From: Microbacterium sp. SA39 | GTDB lineage: Bacteria > Actinomycetota > Actinomycetes > Actinomycetales > Microbacteriaceae | NCBI RefSeq assembly: GCF_000967865.1 | Contig: NZ_JXRU01000032.1 | Coordinates: 124,001 to 188,000 of the forward strand | DNA length: 64,000 nt | Reading direction: 5' to 3' | Shown: piece by piece, positions 16,219 to 25,197 of the stretch | Position numbering within the stretch: the first letter of the stretch is position 1 | Layout of the letters: each line of letters opens with the position of its first letter | Notes under the pieces: model-generated | Database searches by the model: none | What the model saw: only the letters and a program-made list of their open reading frames with translations | Told to the model about the DNA's origin: nothing | Translations under genes and position numbers: made by a program

Positions 16219-17424
16219 ACGAGGGCCGCCGACATCCCGAGACGAGCGGTGCACCTCGCTCAGCAGACGCCGGGCGAAGGGAGGACCCGGATCCGCGGGA
16301 GGAGGCGCTGACGCCTCGACGGCCGCGAGTTGCGCCTCTGCCGTACGGACGGCCCTTTCCGCCTGCCACCCCCGGTACCACGGCGCGGCGTCTCGCGCGG
16401 CCTGGGCCTCCCGCACGCGGATGTGCGCCGCCTGAAGAAGCGTCTCATGCTCGGCCCTGCGTCGCTCCGCCTCCGTCTGCGTCAGGAGCGGGAGATCCCG
16501 GTCCTGCGCGGCCACCGCGATCCACGAGGACGCCACCAGCATGACCACTCCGTTGATACGGAACCACAGCAGCAGACCGATGAAGATCGCGAACGTCGCC
16601 AGCAGAGGATTCGACGGCGTGTAGCTCAGCAGGAACCCCGCGCCGAACTGGAGGAGGGTCATCGCGCCGCCGCCGAGAAGAGAGCCGGGCCAGATGACCC
16701 GCCACTGCAGCGACGTACCGGTGAGAAAACGCACCATGGCCGCGAGTGCGGCCGACATCATCGCGAAGGAGATCAGCACCGTCCCGATGCGGATGCTGAT
16801 GTTCAAGCCGTCCGAACCTCCGTCCCAGCGCAGCAGGCTGAGGATCCAGCTCAGCGCCACGGCGCTCGCAGAGCTGAGGAGCGAACCGAGGATCAGCGCG
16901 ACGCCGAAGATCAGTGCGGCGAGCAGGTCGCGCGCTTTCAGGATCACGTAGCTGCGGGTGTCCGGCGGCAGTCCGAAGATGTCCCTGGTGGCGCGTCGCG
17001 AGAACGTCACCCACCCGATGGCCGTCCAGATGACCGTGCCGAGAGCGATCAGGCCGGTGATGCCCAGAACCCCTGTCGTGCTCGCCGCGATCTCCTGCAC
17101 CTGCTCGGGCGTGACGACGCCCCCCTGCTCCTGGATCAGGTTCGGGATGTAGCTGTTGATGATCTCGATCATGCCGTCGACCGCCTCGGTGCTGCCGCCG
17201 AGCCAGAGGCCGGCTATGGCGAAGGCGAGATAGATCGCGGCGAAGATGGCGAAGAGCGCCTGGTAGCTCACGCCTGCTGCGAGCAGGAACCCGTTGTGCT
17301 GCAGGAAATGACGCCAGACGCGCACCGGGAACAGCCCGAGAGTTCGCCTCGTCAGCAGGGTCGCGCGCTCGACAGCCGCGTCGAGGCGACCGGGCTCGGC
17401 TGCAGCGCGATCGGGATCTGACAC
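16216..17424 (-). CDS. YihY/BrkB family membrane protein
   Basis: 402 residues. Six membrane helices lie between about 45 and 290, starting after the typical FPVRVWRHFLQHNGFLLAAGVSYQALFA region, with the family LLWFRINGVVMLVASSWIAV near the end. The last 100 residues form a charged, Ala/Arg-rich cytoplasmic coil. Substrate and role are unsettled in the family despite the historical label ribonuclease BN. GTG 17424 has TAGGGT at 6 nt. Confidence 0.88.
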   Translation of the reverse strand: MSDPDRAAAEPGRLDAAVERATLLTRRTLGLFPVRVWRHFLQHNGFLLAAGVSYQALFAIFAAIYLAFAIAGLWLGGSTEAVDGMIEIINSYIPNLIQEQGGVVTPEQVQEIAASTTGVLGITGLIALGTVIWTAIGWVTFSRRATRDIFGLPPDTRSYVILKARDLLAALIFGVALILGSLLSSASAVALSWILSLLRWDGGSDGLNISIRIGTVLISFAMMSAALAAMVRFLTGTSLQWRVIWPGSLLGGGAMTLLQFGAGFLLSYTPSNPLLATFAIFIGLLLWFRINGVVMLVASSWIAVAAQDRDLPLLTQTEAERRRAEHETLLQAAHIRVREAQAARDAAPWYRGWQAERAVRTAEAQLAAVEASAPPPADPGPPFARRLLSEVHRSSRDVGGPR

Positions 17425-17430
17425 GTCCTC

Positions 17431-17436
17431 ACCCTA
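17431..17436 (-). promoter_or_regulatory. -10 hexamer TAGGGT of the yihY-like gene
   Basis: Ends 6 nt before the GTG at 17424. Confidence 0.55.
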
Positions 17437-17445
17437 TCCACACAG

Positions 17446-17487
17446 CGATAACGGGCGGGATCCCTCGAGGGATCCCGCCCGTTATCG
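17446..17487. terminator. Perfect 42-nt palindrome ending the sdh operon
   Basis: Self-complementary over all 42 nt (21-bp arms, centre CTCGAG). It lies 14 bp past the sdhB stop. Only about 10 bp separate it from the -10 hexamer of the yihY-like gene transcribed in the same direction. Confidence 0.85.
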
Positions 17488-17501
17488 TCACTCGGAGGCC
17501 G

Positions 17502-18269
17502 TCAGGGACGGCCCCGGAGGACCGCCTGCTTCACCTCGGCGATGGCCTTGGTGACCTCGATGCCGCGAGGGCACGCCTCGGAGCAGTTGAAGGTCGTGCG
17601 GCAACGCCAGACGCCTTCCTTGTCGTTGAGGATGTCGAGGCGGACAGCCGCGTTGTCGTCGCGCGAGTCGAAGATGAAGCGGTGCGCGTTGACGATCGCG
17701 GCCGGGCCGAAGTACTGTCCGTCGGTCCAGAACACGGGGCACGACGAGGTGCACGCGGCGCACAGGATGCACTTCGTGGTGTCGTCGAAGATCTCGCGGT
17801 CGGCGATCGACTGAACGCGCTCCTTGCCCTTCTCCGGCACGGAGCTCGCGACGAGGAACGGCTGCACCTCGCGGTAGGAGGCGAAGAACGGCTCCATGTC
17901 GACGATGAGGTCTTTCTCGAGCGGCAGGCCCTTGATGGCCTCGACGTAGATCGGCTTCGAGATGTCGAGATCCTTGATCAGCGTCTTGCAGGCCAGGCGG
18001 TTGCGGCCGTTGATGCGCATGGCGTCGGAGCCGCAGATGCCGTGGGCGCAGGAGCGCCGGAAGCTCAGCGAACCGTCGACCTCCCACTTGATCTTGTGCA
18101 GCGCGTCGAGGACCCGGTCCGTGGAGTAGAGCTCCACGTCGTAGTCCACCCAATGCGGCTCGGCGTCGACCTCGGGGTCGAAGCGACGGATGTTGAAGGT
18201 GACGATGAACGACTGGATGGCCGGTTCTTCGGTCGTGCTCGCCGGGGATTCTGCGATGGCGGTGGACAT
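17502..18269 (-). CDS. sdhB: Succinate dehydrogenase iron-sulfur subunit
   Basis: 255 residues. All three Fe-S clusters of complex II are supported: [2Fe-2S] SCAHGICGSD plus a later Cys, [4Fe-4S] CILCAACTSSCP and [3Fe-4S] CRTTFNCSEACPRGI. It passes electrons from SdhA to the quinone site. ATG 18269 lies 2 bp after the sdhA stop. The N-terminal tail STAIAESPASTTEEPAIQSF is longer than in E. coli, as is usual in actinobacteria. Confidence 0.97.
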   Translation of the reverse strand: MSTAIAESPASTTEEPAIQSFIVTFNIRRFDPEVDAEPHWVDYDVELYSTDRVLDALHKIKWEVDGSLSFRRSCAHGICGSDAMRINGRNRLACKTLIKDLDISKPIYVEAIKGLPLEKDLIVDMEPFFASYREVQPFLVASSVPEKGKERVQSIADREIFDDTTKCILCAACTSSCPVFWTDGQYFGPAAIVNAHRFIFDSRDDNAAVRLDILNDKEGVWRCRTTFNCSEACPRGIEVTKAIAEVKQAVLRGRP

Positions 18270-18271
18270 GC

Positions 18272-20098
18272 TCAGTACTTCCTCTCCATCGGCGGGTAGT
18301 TGAACTCGCCCTGCTCGTTCTTGGTGAACACCACGGGCTTCCAGTCGAGCTTGATGTGGTCGCTCGGCGTCGACGAATGCGGGTCGCCGGTCAGGTAGGC
18401 CATCGTGTGCTGCATGTACTTCTCGTCGTCGCGCTGCGGGAAGTCGTCGCGCATGTGCCCGCCGCGGCTCTCCTTGCGGTTCTGCGCCGCGTAGACCACG
18501 ACCTCGGCGATGTCGAGCAGGAAGCCCAGCTCGACGGCCTCGAGGAGGTCGGTGTTGAACCGCTTGCCCTTGTCGTCGACATGGATGTTCATGTAGCGGT
18601 CGCGCAGCTCCTTGATGACGCCGAGCACGTGCTCGAGGGACTCGTGGGTGCGGAACACCTGGGCGCCCTTGTCCATCTCGTCCTGGAGTGCCTTGCGCAG
18701 CACGGCGATGCGCTCGGTGCCCTGGTTGTTGCGCAGGTCCTCGAGCATGCCGGAGACGAAGCCGGCCGGGTTCTCCGGCAGCGGCACGAAGTCCGCCGTC
18801 TTGACGTACTCGACGGCCTTGCGTCCTGCGCGCTTGCCGAACACGTTGATGTCGAGGAGGGAGTTGGTGCCCAGGCGGTTCGCGCCGTGCACGGAAACGC
18901 AGGCGCACTCGCCGGCGGCGTACAGCCCCGGGACGACCGTGGTGTTGTCCGCGAGGACCTCGGCGTCGTTGTTGGTGGGGATGCCGCCCATCGCGTAGTG
19001 CGCGGTCGGCATCACGGGCACCGGCTCGACGACCGGGTCGACTCCCAGGTACGTGCGGGCGAACTCGGTGATGTCGGGGAGCTTGGTCTCGAGAACCTCG
19101 GCGCCCAGGTGCGTGCAGTCGAGGAGGACGTAGTCCTTGTGCGGGCCTGCGCCGCGTCCTTCGGCCACCTCCTGCACCATGCAGCGCGCGACGATGTCAC
19201 GCGGAGCGAGGTCCTTGATGGTGGGCGCATAGCGTTCCATGAACCGCTCGCCCGAAGCGTTGCGGAGGATCGCACCCTCGCCTCGCGCGCCCTCGGTGAG
19301 GAGGATGCCGAGACCGGCGAGCCCGGTCGGGTGGAACTGGAAGAACTCGAGGTCCTCGAGGGGCAGGCCCTTGCGCCAGACGATGCCCACGCCGTCACCG
19401 GTGAGGGTGTGCGCATTGGAGGTCGTCTTGAAGATCTTGCCGAAACCGCCGGTCGCGAAGATGACGGCCTTGGCCTGGAAGACGTGCAGCTCACCCGTGG
19501 CGAGGTCGTAGGCCACGACGCCCGAGACCTGCGTCTTGCCGTCGGCATCCTTCACCGTCAGCAGATCGAGCACGTAGAACTCGTTGAAGAAGTTGATGCC
19601 GAGCTTGACGCAGTTCTGGAACAGCGTCTGCAGGATCATGTGGCCCGTGCGGTCGGCCGCGTAGCAGGCGCGTCGCACCGGCGTCTTGCCGTGCTCGGCG
19701 GTGTGGCCGCCGAAGCGGCGCTGGTCGATCTTGCCCTCGGGCGTGCGGTTGAAGGGCAGGCCCATGTTCTCGAGGTCGATGACCGCGTCGATGGCCTCCT
19801 TCGCGAGGATCTCCGCAGCATCCTGGTCGACGAGGTAGTCGCCGCCCTTGACGGTGTCGAAGGTGTGCCACTCCCAGGAATCCTCTTCGACGTTGGCGAG
19901 TGCTGCCGCCATGCCGCCCTGTGCTGCGCCGGTGTGCGAACGCGTGGGGTAGAGCTTCGAGATCACCGCCGTGTTCGCGCCCGAGCCGGCCTCGATGGCT
20001 GCCCGCATCCCGGCGCCTCCGGCGCCGACGATGACGATGTCGAACTGGTGGTAATGAACGCCGTCGCGGACGACGGAATCCTGGGTCTCAGTGGTCAC
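18272..20098 (-). CDS. sdhA: Succinate dehydrogenase flavoprotein subunit
   Basis: 608 residues. Oxidises succinate to fumarate in the TCA cycle. The FAD-binding motif [12 protein letters not shown] lies near residue 20, the covalent-FAD His is in [11 protein letters not shown], and the active-site elements FQFHPTG and [13 protein letters not shown] are intact. GTG 20098 is chosen because it begins just before the conserved region and follows GAGAAG; upstream codons overlap sdhD antisense-free sequence but lack homology. Confidence 0.97.
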   Translation of the reverse strand: MTTETQDSVVRDGVHYHQFDIVIVGAGGAGMRAAIEAGSGANTAVISKLYPTRSHTGAAQGGMAAALANVEEDSWEWHTFDTVKGGDYLVDQDAAEILAKEAIDAVIDLENMGLPFNRTPEGKIDQRRFGGHTAEHGKTPVRRACYAADRTGHMILQTLFQNCVKLGINFFNEFYVLDLLTVKDADGKTQVSGVVAYDLATGELHVFQAKAVIFATGGFGKIFKTTSNAHTLTGDGVGIVWRKGLPLEDLEFFQFHPTGLAGLGILLTEGARGEGAILRNASGERFMERYAPTIKDLAPRDIVARCMVQEVAEGRGAGPHKDYVLLDCTHLGAEVLETKLPDITEFARTYLGVDPVVEPVPVMPTAHYAMGGIPTNNDAEVLADNTTVVPGLYAAGECACVSVHGANRLGTNSLLDINVFGKRAGRKAVEYVKTADFVPLPENPAGFVSGMLEDLRNNQGTERIAVLRKALQDEMDKGAQVFRTHESLEHVLGVIKELRDRYMNIHVDDKGKRFNTDLLEAVELGFLLDIAEVVVYAAQNRKESRGGHMRDDFPQRDDEKYMQHTMAYLTGDPHSSTPSDHIKLDWKPVVFTKNEQGEFNYPPMERKY

Positions 20099-20117
20099 TT
20101 CTCGTATGCCTTCTCTT

Positions 20118-20561
20118 CTACTTGCCCAGCGTCTGGCACTGTTCCCACAGTGTGCTCGACTCGGTGACACCCAAGCAGGGGTCGAACGTGAACACGACGA
20201 GCGTGCCGAGCAGGATCAGGAGACCTGCGGCGAGGCCGAGCGCCCAGGTCAGCGCCTTGCGAGCGGTGTTGTTCGTGACGTAGTCGTTCACGATGGTGCG
20301 CATGCCGTTGGCGCCGTGAAGCAGTGCCAGCCAGAGCATGATGACATCCCACCACTGCCAGAACGGCGTGGCGAACTTGCCGGCGATGAACGCGAAGTCG
20401 AGGGCGTGGATGCCGTCGCCGACCATGAGGTTGATGAAGAGGTGGCCGAAGATCAGCACGACGAGCACGACGCCCGAGGCGCGCATGAAGATCCAGCCCC
20501 ATTTCTCGAGGTTGAAACCGCGCTGACGGCGGTTCGGGGCGGCGACGGTCTGCGTGGCCAT
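20118..20561 (-). CDS. sdhD: Succinate dehydrogenase membrane anchor subunit
   Basis: 147 residues with three membrane helices. It begins with basic cytoplasmic residues followed by [21 protein letters not shown]; His in IFGHLF and LLHGANGMR are candidates for haem and quinone binding. Its ATG overlaps the sdhC stop (TGATG). With SdhC it anchors complex II and binds haem b. Confidence 0.93.
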   Translation of the reverse strand: MATQTVAAPNRRQRGFNLEKWGWIFMRASGVVLVVLIFGHLFINLMVGDGIHALDFAFIAGKFATPFWQWWDVIMLWLALLHGANGMRTIVNDYVTNNTARKALTWALGLAAGLLILLGTLVVFTFDPCLGVTESSTLWEQCQTLGK

Positions 20562-20995
20562 CACTCTCCTCCTCCGAAGCCGGCGAAGGCGAGCATGAGG
20601 TGACGCGGCACGAAACCGGCCATGATGACGACCCACACAGCCAGGACGCCCCAGAAGAGCTGACGCTGATACTGAGCGCCCTTCGACCAGAAGTCGATGG
20701 CGATGATCCGGAGGCCGTTCATCGCGTGGAACACGATGCCGGCGACCAGGACGACTTCGCCGAGGGCCATGATCGGATTCTTGTACGTGCCGATGACGGC
20801 GTTGTACGCCTCCGGCGACACCCTGATCAGCGCCGTGTCGAGCACGTGCACCAACAGGAAGAAGAAGATGGCGACTCCGGTGATGCGATGAAGCACCCAC
20901 GACCACATGCCCTCGCGACCCCGATACAGGGTGCCGCGCGGTGTCTTGGAAGTGGTTTCCGAAATCGACGGTGTCAAGCGAGCGCTCGTGGACAC
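20561..20995 (-). CDS. sdhC: Succinate dehydrogenase cytochrome b556 subunit
   Basis: 144 residues, three helices. SWVLHRITGVAIFFFLLVH contains the conserved Ser/Arg and His residues of the haem and quinone site; HAMNGLRI is the second-helix signature. GTG start with AGGGAGGACG ribosome site; a TAGGAT hexamer lies near 21070 on this strand. First gene of sdhCDAB. Confidence 0.95.
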   Translation of the reverse strand: MSTSARLTPSISETTSKTPRGTLYRGREGMWSWVLHRITGVAIFFFLLVHVLDTALIRVSPEAYNAVIGTYKNPIMALGEVVLVAGIVFHAMNGLRIIAIDFWSKGAQYQRQLFWGVLAVWVVIMAGFVPRHLMLAFAGFGGGE

Positions 20996-21113
20996 GGTCG
21001 TCCTCCCTGGATCGATGTGAATCGGTCGCGTGCTGCGCAGGTGTCAGGCACGCCCGATCGCTGTCCATCCTATTCCCGTCTCAGCAGGGGAGCGACGAAG
21101 GGGAGCCTAAGTC

Positions 21114-21129
21114 CTCTCGACGTCGAGAG
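21114..21129. promoter_or_regulatory. 16-bp perfect palindrome
   Basis: CTCTCGACGTCGAGAG in the divergent region between sdhC and the GDP-mannose pyrophosphorylase gene. It could be an operator; no known consensus is matched. Confidence 0.3.
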
Positions 21130-21175
21130 AGTTCGAGGTGCGACTCGCGAGGGAGAGAACGGAGAGGGCGCCCGA

Positions 21176-21181
21176 TACGCT
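21176..21181 (+). promoter_or_regulatory. -10 hexamer TACGCT, leaderless position
   Basis: Ends 6 nt before the ATG at 21188. Confidence 0.6.
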
Positions 21182-21187
21182 GGCACG

Positions 21188-22303
21188 ATGACCTCGCCCA
21201 TCCCCGACTTCTATGCGGTGATCCCCGCCGGCGGCATCGGCAGCAGACTGTGGCCGCTCTCGCGCGCGGATGCGCCCAAGTTCCTGCACGACCTCACCGG
21301 ATCCGGGCACTCGCTGCTGCGCGACACCTGGGATCGGCTGGTGCCGCTCACGGGGCCGGATCGGATCGCGGTCGTGACCGGCCGTGCGCACCGTGCTGCC
21401 GTCGAGGCCGAACTCCCCGGCATCGCGGATCTCAACGTGTTCCTGGAGTCGGAGCCGCGCGAATCGGCTGCGGCGATCGGGCTCGCCGCAGCGATCCTGC
21501 ATCGGCGCGACCCCGACGTGATCATCGGCTCGTTCAGTGCGGATCACGTCATCCGCGGCACTCGCGTGTTCGAGTTCGCCGTCCGCGACGCGGTCGAGGT
21601 CGCTCGCGAGGGCTACATCTGCACGATCGGCATCGCCCCGACGGAGCCGGCGATCGGATTCGGCTACATCAAGAAGGGTCCGGAGCTCGTGGTCGAGCGC
21701 GCGCGGGAGGCTGCTCTCGTCGAGAGCTTCGTCGAGAAGCCCGACCTGGAGACCGCGAAGGCCTACCTCGCCGATCGGGGGTACCTGTGGAACGCGGGCA
21801 TGTTCATCGCCAAAGCGAGCGTGCTGCTGGAGGAGCTGGAGTCCAACGAGCCCGACCTGCATGCGGGCCTGATGGAACTGGCCGAGGCATGGGACGACCG
21901 TGAGCGCCGCGGTCCCGCGGTCGACCGGATCTGGCCCCGTCTGAAGAAGATCGCGATCGACTACGCCGTCGCGGAACCCGCAGCCCGGCGTGGGCGGCTC
22001 GCGGTCGTGCCCGGTCACTTCGACTGGGACGACGTCGGCGACTTCGCATCCCTGACCAAGCTGATCACGAACGGGCGCAAGAACGACCTCGCTGTTCTCG
22101 GTCCGAACGCCAGGGTGCTGTCGGATGCCGCGAGCGGGATCCTGGTGAGTCAGACGTCTCGGGTGATCAGCCTCGTCGGAGTGCAGGACATCGTGGTCGT
22201 CGACACACCAGACGCGCTGCTGGTCACCACGGTGCAGCACGCACAGAGGGTGAAGGGCGTCGTCGAGTCGCTCAAGCTCAACGGGCAGGGCGATGTGCTC
22301 TGA
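21188..22303 (+). CDS. manC: Mannose-1-phosphate guanylyltransferase
   Basis: 371 residues. Forms GDP-mannose from mannose 1-phosphate and GTP for glycan, glycolipid or protein mannosylation. The nucleotidyltransferase signature AGGIGSRLWPLSR is followed by PKFL; metal-binding FSADHVI and the sugar-binding FVEKPD and LWNAGMF motifs are present, as is DWDDVGD. No fused isomerase domain. The start is fixed by the -10 hexamer at 6 nt; upstream open frame is antisense to sdhC. Confidence 0.93.
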   Translation: MTSPIPDFYAVIPAGGIGSRLWPLSRADAPKFLHDLTGSGHSLLRDTWDRLVPLTGPDRIAVVTGRAHRAAVEAELPGIADLNVFLESEPRESAAAIGLAAAILHRRDPDVIIGSFSADHVIRGTRVFEFAVRDAVEVAREGYICTIGIAPTEPAIGFGYIKKGPELVVERAREAALVESFVEKPDLETAKAYLADRGYLWNAGMFIAKASVLLEELESNEPDLHAGLMELAEAWDDRERRGPAVDRIWPRLKKIAIDYAVAEPAARRGRLAVVPGHFDWDDVGDFASLTKLITNGRKNDLAVLGPNARVLSDAASGILVSQTSRVISLVGVQDIVVVDTPDALLVTTVQHAQRVKGVVESLKLNGQGDVL

Positions 22304-22451
22304 TGAGCAGAGGCCGATGCTCATCGGCCGGGTTGATTTCAGCTTGGTAACCATTCGCCAGCACGTGCGAGGCGAGCATGCACAAAAGGTGGAACAGTAG
22401 GTAACTTTGAGCGATCCGCGATGGCCGCGGTTTCGTTGAGGGAGGCACCCG

Positions 22452-23564
22452 TTGACCATCTCCACCACCAAGAAGCTGCTCGGCGCGACAGTCGCCGCGG
22501 GCGTCATCTTCGCGCTCGCCGGCTGTGGCCAGGCGCCCGCCGACGAGCCGGCCGGCTCCGAGGGCCCGGCAGACTCCGACTTCCTTCCCTGCCTCATCTC
22601 CGACGCGGGCGGCTGGAACGACAAGTCGTTCAACCAGTCGGCCAAGGAGGGCATGGACAGCGCCGCTGAAGAGCTGGGCATCAAGCCCCTCGAGTTCGAG
22701 TCCGCGAACGACAACGACTACGCACCGAACCTCGAGACCGCGGTCTCCGAAGGCTGCTCGCTCATCGTCGCCGTCGGTTTCAAGCTCGCTGCCGCGACGG
22801 TCGAGTCCGCAACCGCGAACCCCGAGATCGACTACGCGATCATCGATGACTACGCCGACACTGACTTCGACGGCACCACCGATGCTCCGAACATCAAGCC
22901 GCTCGTCTTCGACACGGCTCAGGCCGCCTACCTCGGCGGATACGCCGCAGCAGGTTGGTCCGCCCAGAGCGGCGTCAACAAGGTCGGCACGTTCGGCGGG
23001 ATGCAGATCCCCTCGGTCGCCGTGTTCATGGACGGTTTCGCGCTCGGCGTCGACAAGTACAACGAGGACAAGTCCGCCGCCGTCCAGGTCTTCGGCTGGG
23101 ACGTCGCCACGCAGGAGGGCTCCTTCACCGGTGGCTTCGATGCGAACGACACCGCCAAGCAGACCGCACAGGGCGTGCTCGACCAGGGCGTCGATGTGAT
23201 CCTCCCCGTCGGTGGACCGATCTACCAGAGCGCCGCGGCAGCCATCGCCGACAGCGGCAAGGAGACGCTGATGGTCGGCGTCGACAGCGACCTCGCGGTC
23301 GCCGACCCGAGCGTCGCAGACGTCACGATGTTCTCGATCATGAAGGCGATCAACGTCGCCGTGAAGGATGCGACCACCGCAGCCGCCGCCGGCGAGTTCG
23401 ACGCGGCGCCGTACGTCGGAACGCTCGATAACGAGGGCGTCAAGCTCTCCGGATTCGGCGACTTCGAAGGCGAGCTCCCGGACGGTCTCCTCGACGAGAT
23501 CGCAGCGCTCCAGGAGCAGATCATCTCCGGTGACATCACGGTGGAGTCCGAGAACTCCCCGTAA
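22452..23564 (+). CDS. BMP-family nucleoside-binding lipoprotein
   Basis: 370 residues. TTG start with a strong GGGAGG site. A signal peptide ends in the lipobox FALAGC (Cys about 25); the mature BMP/PnrA-like domain begins LISDAGGWNDKSFNQ and includes VGFKLAAA and the hinge region AYLGGYAAAGWS. It should capture purine or pyrimidine nucleosides outside the membrane and deliver them to the two permeases encoded downstream. The 148-bp upstream region has no clear operator. A large hairpin follows, probably keeping the binding protein in excess. Confidence 0.92.
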   Translation: MTISTTKKLLGATVAAGVIFALAGCGQAPADEPAGSEGPADSDFLPCLISDAGGWNDKSFNQSAKEGMDSAAEELGIKPLEFESANDNDYAPNLETAVSEGCSLIVAVGFKLAAATVESATANPEIDYAIIDDYADTDFDGTTDAPNIKPLVFDTAQAAYLGGYAAAGWSAQSGVNKVGTFGGMQIPSVAVFMDGFALGVDKYNEDKSAAVQVFGWDVATQEGSFTGGFDANDTAKQTAQGVLDQGVDVILPVGGPIYQSAAAAIADSGKETLMVGVDSDLAVADPSVADVTMFSIMKAINVAVKDATTAAAAGEFDAAPYVGTLDNEGVKLSGFGDFEGELPDGLLDEIAALQEQIISGDITVESENSP

Positions 23565-23579
23565 GTCGAAACGGTGCAG

Positions 23580-23620
23580 GTGCGGGGCGAGTGGTGAGCA
23601 GTCTGCCACTCGCCCCGCAC
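23580..23620 (+). terminator. Intra-operon attenuator hairpin
   Basis: A perfect 15-bp stem (23580-23594 and 23606-23620) with an 11-nt loop between the binding-protein gene and the ATPase gene of the same transporter; no U-run. Confidence 0.7.
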
Positions 23621-23682
23621 TGTGACCGGACGAAGGTCCTGCGGGATCACTTCTGGATGACTCTTCTGGATAAGGTGCAGAT

Positions 23683-25197
23683 ATGAAGCTCGAACTTCGC
23701 GGCATCACCAAGCGATTCGGTACTCTCGTCGCCAACGACCACATCGATCTGGTCGTCGAGCCGGGGCAGATCCACGCGTTGCTCGGTGAGAACGGTGCCG
23801 GCAAGTCCACCCTCATGAACGTGCTCTACGGCCTGTATCAGGCCGACGAGGGCGAGATCCTCCTCGATGACGAGGTCCAGCGCTTTCGCGGACCCGGCGA
23901 CGCGATGGCGGCCGGCATCGGCATGGTCCACCAGCACTTCATGCTCGTCCCCGTCTTCACGGTGGCGGAGAACGTCATGCTCGGTCACGAGCAGACCAAG
24001 GCCCTCGGCACGCTCGACATCGCGAAGGCGCGAGAGCACGTGCGAGCGGTCGCCGCGCGGTTCGGCTTCGACATCGATCCCGACGCGCTCGTCGGCGACC
24101 TCCCCGTAGGCGTCCAGCAGCGCGTCGAGATCATCAAGGCGCTCTCCCGCGATGCCAAGGTTCTGGTGTTCGACGAGCCCACCGCTGTGCTCACTCCGCA
24201 GGAGACCGATGAGCTGATGGGCATCATGCGCCAGCTCCGCGACGAGGGCACCGCGATCGTCTTCATCACCCACAAGCTGCGCGAGGTGCGCGAGGTCGCC
24301 GACACGATCACCATCGTTCGTCTCGGGCGGATCGTCGGCGAGGCGTCCCCCTCGGCGACGAATGCCGAACTCGCCTCCCTCATGGTGGGACGAGCGGTCG
24401 AGCTCACGGTGCACAAGGACGCTCCTCGCATCGGAGAGGGCGGACTCGAGGTCAAGGGCCTTCGCGTGCTGACACCGACCGGCGCGATCGTGGTCGACGG
24501 CATCGACTTCGCGGTGCGTCCCGGGGAGGTCCTCGCGATCGCCGGCGTTCAGGGGAACGGACAGACGGAACTGGTGGAGGCCATCGTCGGTCTCGCGGCC
24601 CGTGTCGAGGGAAGCATCACCCTCGACGGGACGGAGCTCGTCGGCAAGAGCGTGCGCGCGATCCTCGATGAGGGCGTCGGTTACGTGCCCGAGGACCGGA
24701 CCGAGGACGGCCTCGTCGCCGGATTCTCGGTCGCGGAGAATCTGATCCTGGACCGGACGGATGACCGTGCCTTCAGCCGGGGCGGCACCATCCTGCGGTC
24801 GGTTCTGGAGAAGTTCGCCGGAGACCGCATCCGCGAGTACGACATCCGCACGCAGGGACCGCACACCCCCGCCGGGACGCTCTCGGGCGGCAACCAGCAG
24901 AAGGTCGTGATCGCGCGGGAGATGAGCCGTGACCTGCGGTTGCTGGTCGCCGCGCAGCCGACCCGCGGTGTGGACGTCGGCTCGATCGAATTCATCCACA
25001 AGCGCATCATCGAGACGCGGGATGCCGGTGTGCCGGTGGTCGTCGTCTCCACCGAGCTCGACGAGGTCGCGGCTCTCGCCGACCGCATCGCGGTCATGTA
25101 CCGCGGCGCGATCGTCGGCATCGTTCCGGGCGACACACCCAGAGAGACACTCGGACTCATGATGGCCGGAGCGGCAGAAGGAGAGGTGGCCGCGTGA
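23683..25197 (+). CDS. ABC transporter ATPase, nucleoside uptake (double domain)
   Basis: 504 residues with two ABC modules. The first has Walker A LLGENGAGKST and Walker B VLVFDEPTA but a degenerate signature; the second has a degenerate Walker A (IAGVQGNGQTE) and signature LSGGNQQKVV. This asymmetry is typical of sugar/BMP nucleoside importers (RbsA/YufO type). It powers the permeases that follow, the first of which starts within its stop codon. Confidence 0.93.
   Translation: MKLELRGITKRFGTLVANDHIDLVVEPGQIHALLGENGAGKSTLMNVLYGLYQADEGEILLDDEVQRFRGPGDAMAAGIGMVHQHFMLVPVFTVAENVMLGHEQTKALGTLDIAKAREHVRAVAARFGFDIDPDALVGDLPVGVQQRVEIIKALSRDAKVLVFDEPTAVLTPQETDELMGIMRQLRDEGTAIVFITHKLREVREVADTITIVRLGRIVGEASPSATNAELASLMVGRAVELTVHKDAPRIGEGGLEVKGLRVLTPTGAIVVDGIDFAVRPGEVLAIAGVQGNGQTELVEAIVGLAARVEGSITLDGTELVGKSVRAILDEGVGYVPEDRTEDGLVAGFSVAENLILDRTDDRAFSRGGTILRSVLEKFAGDRIREYDIRTQGPHTPAGTLSGGNQQKVVIAREMSRDLRLLVAAQPTRGVDVGSIEFIHKRIIETRDAGVPVVVVSTELDEVAALADRIAVMYRGAIVGIVPGDTPRETLGLMMAGAAEGEVAA

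Noticed and set aside
17437..17446. DnaA box (cctatccaca)
   Set aside because: A single site with a mismatch to TTATCCACA and no cluster nearby; its hexamer is better read as the -10 of the yihY-like gene.
18356..20167. 603-aa open frame antisense to sdhA
   Set aside because: Mirror of sdhA codon bias; no motif and no ribosome site.
22304..22451. Purine riboswitch before the BMP lipoprotein gene
   Set aside because: No three-way-junction pattern or conserved loop sequences seen.
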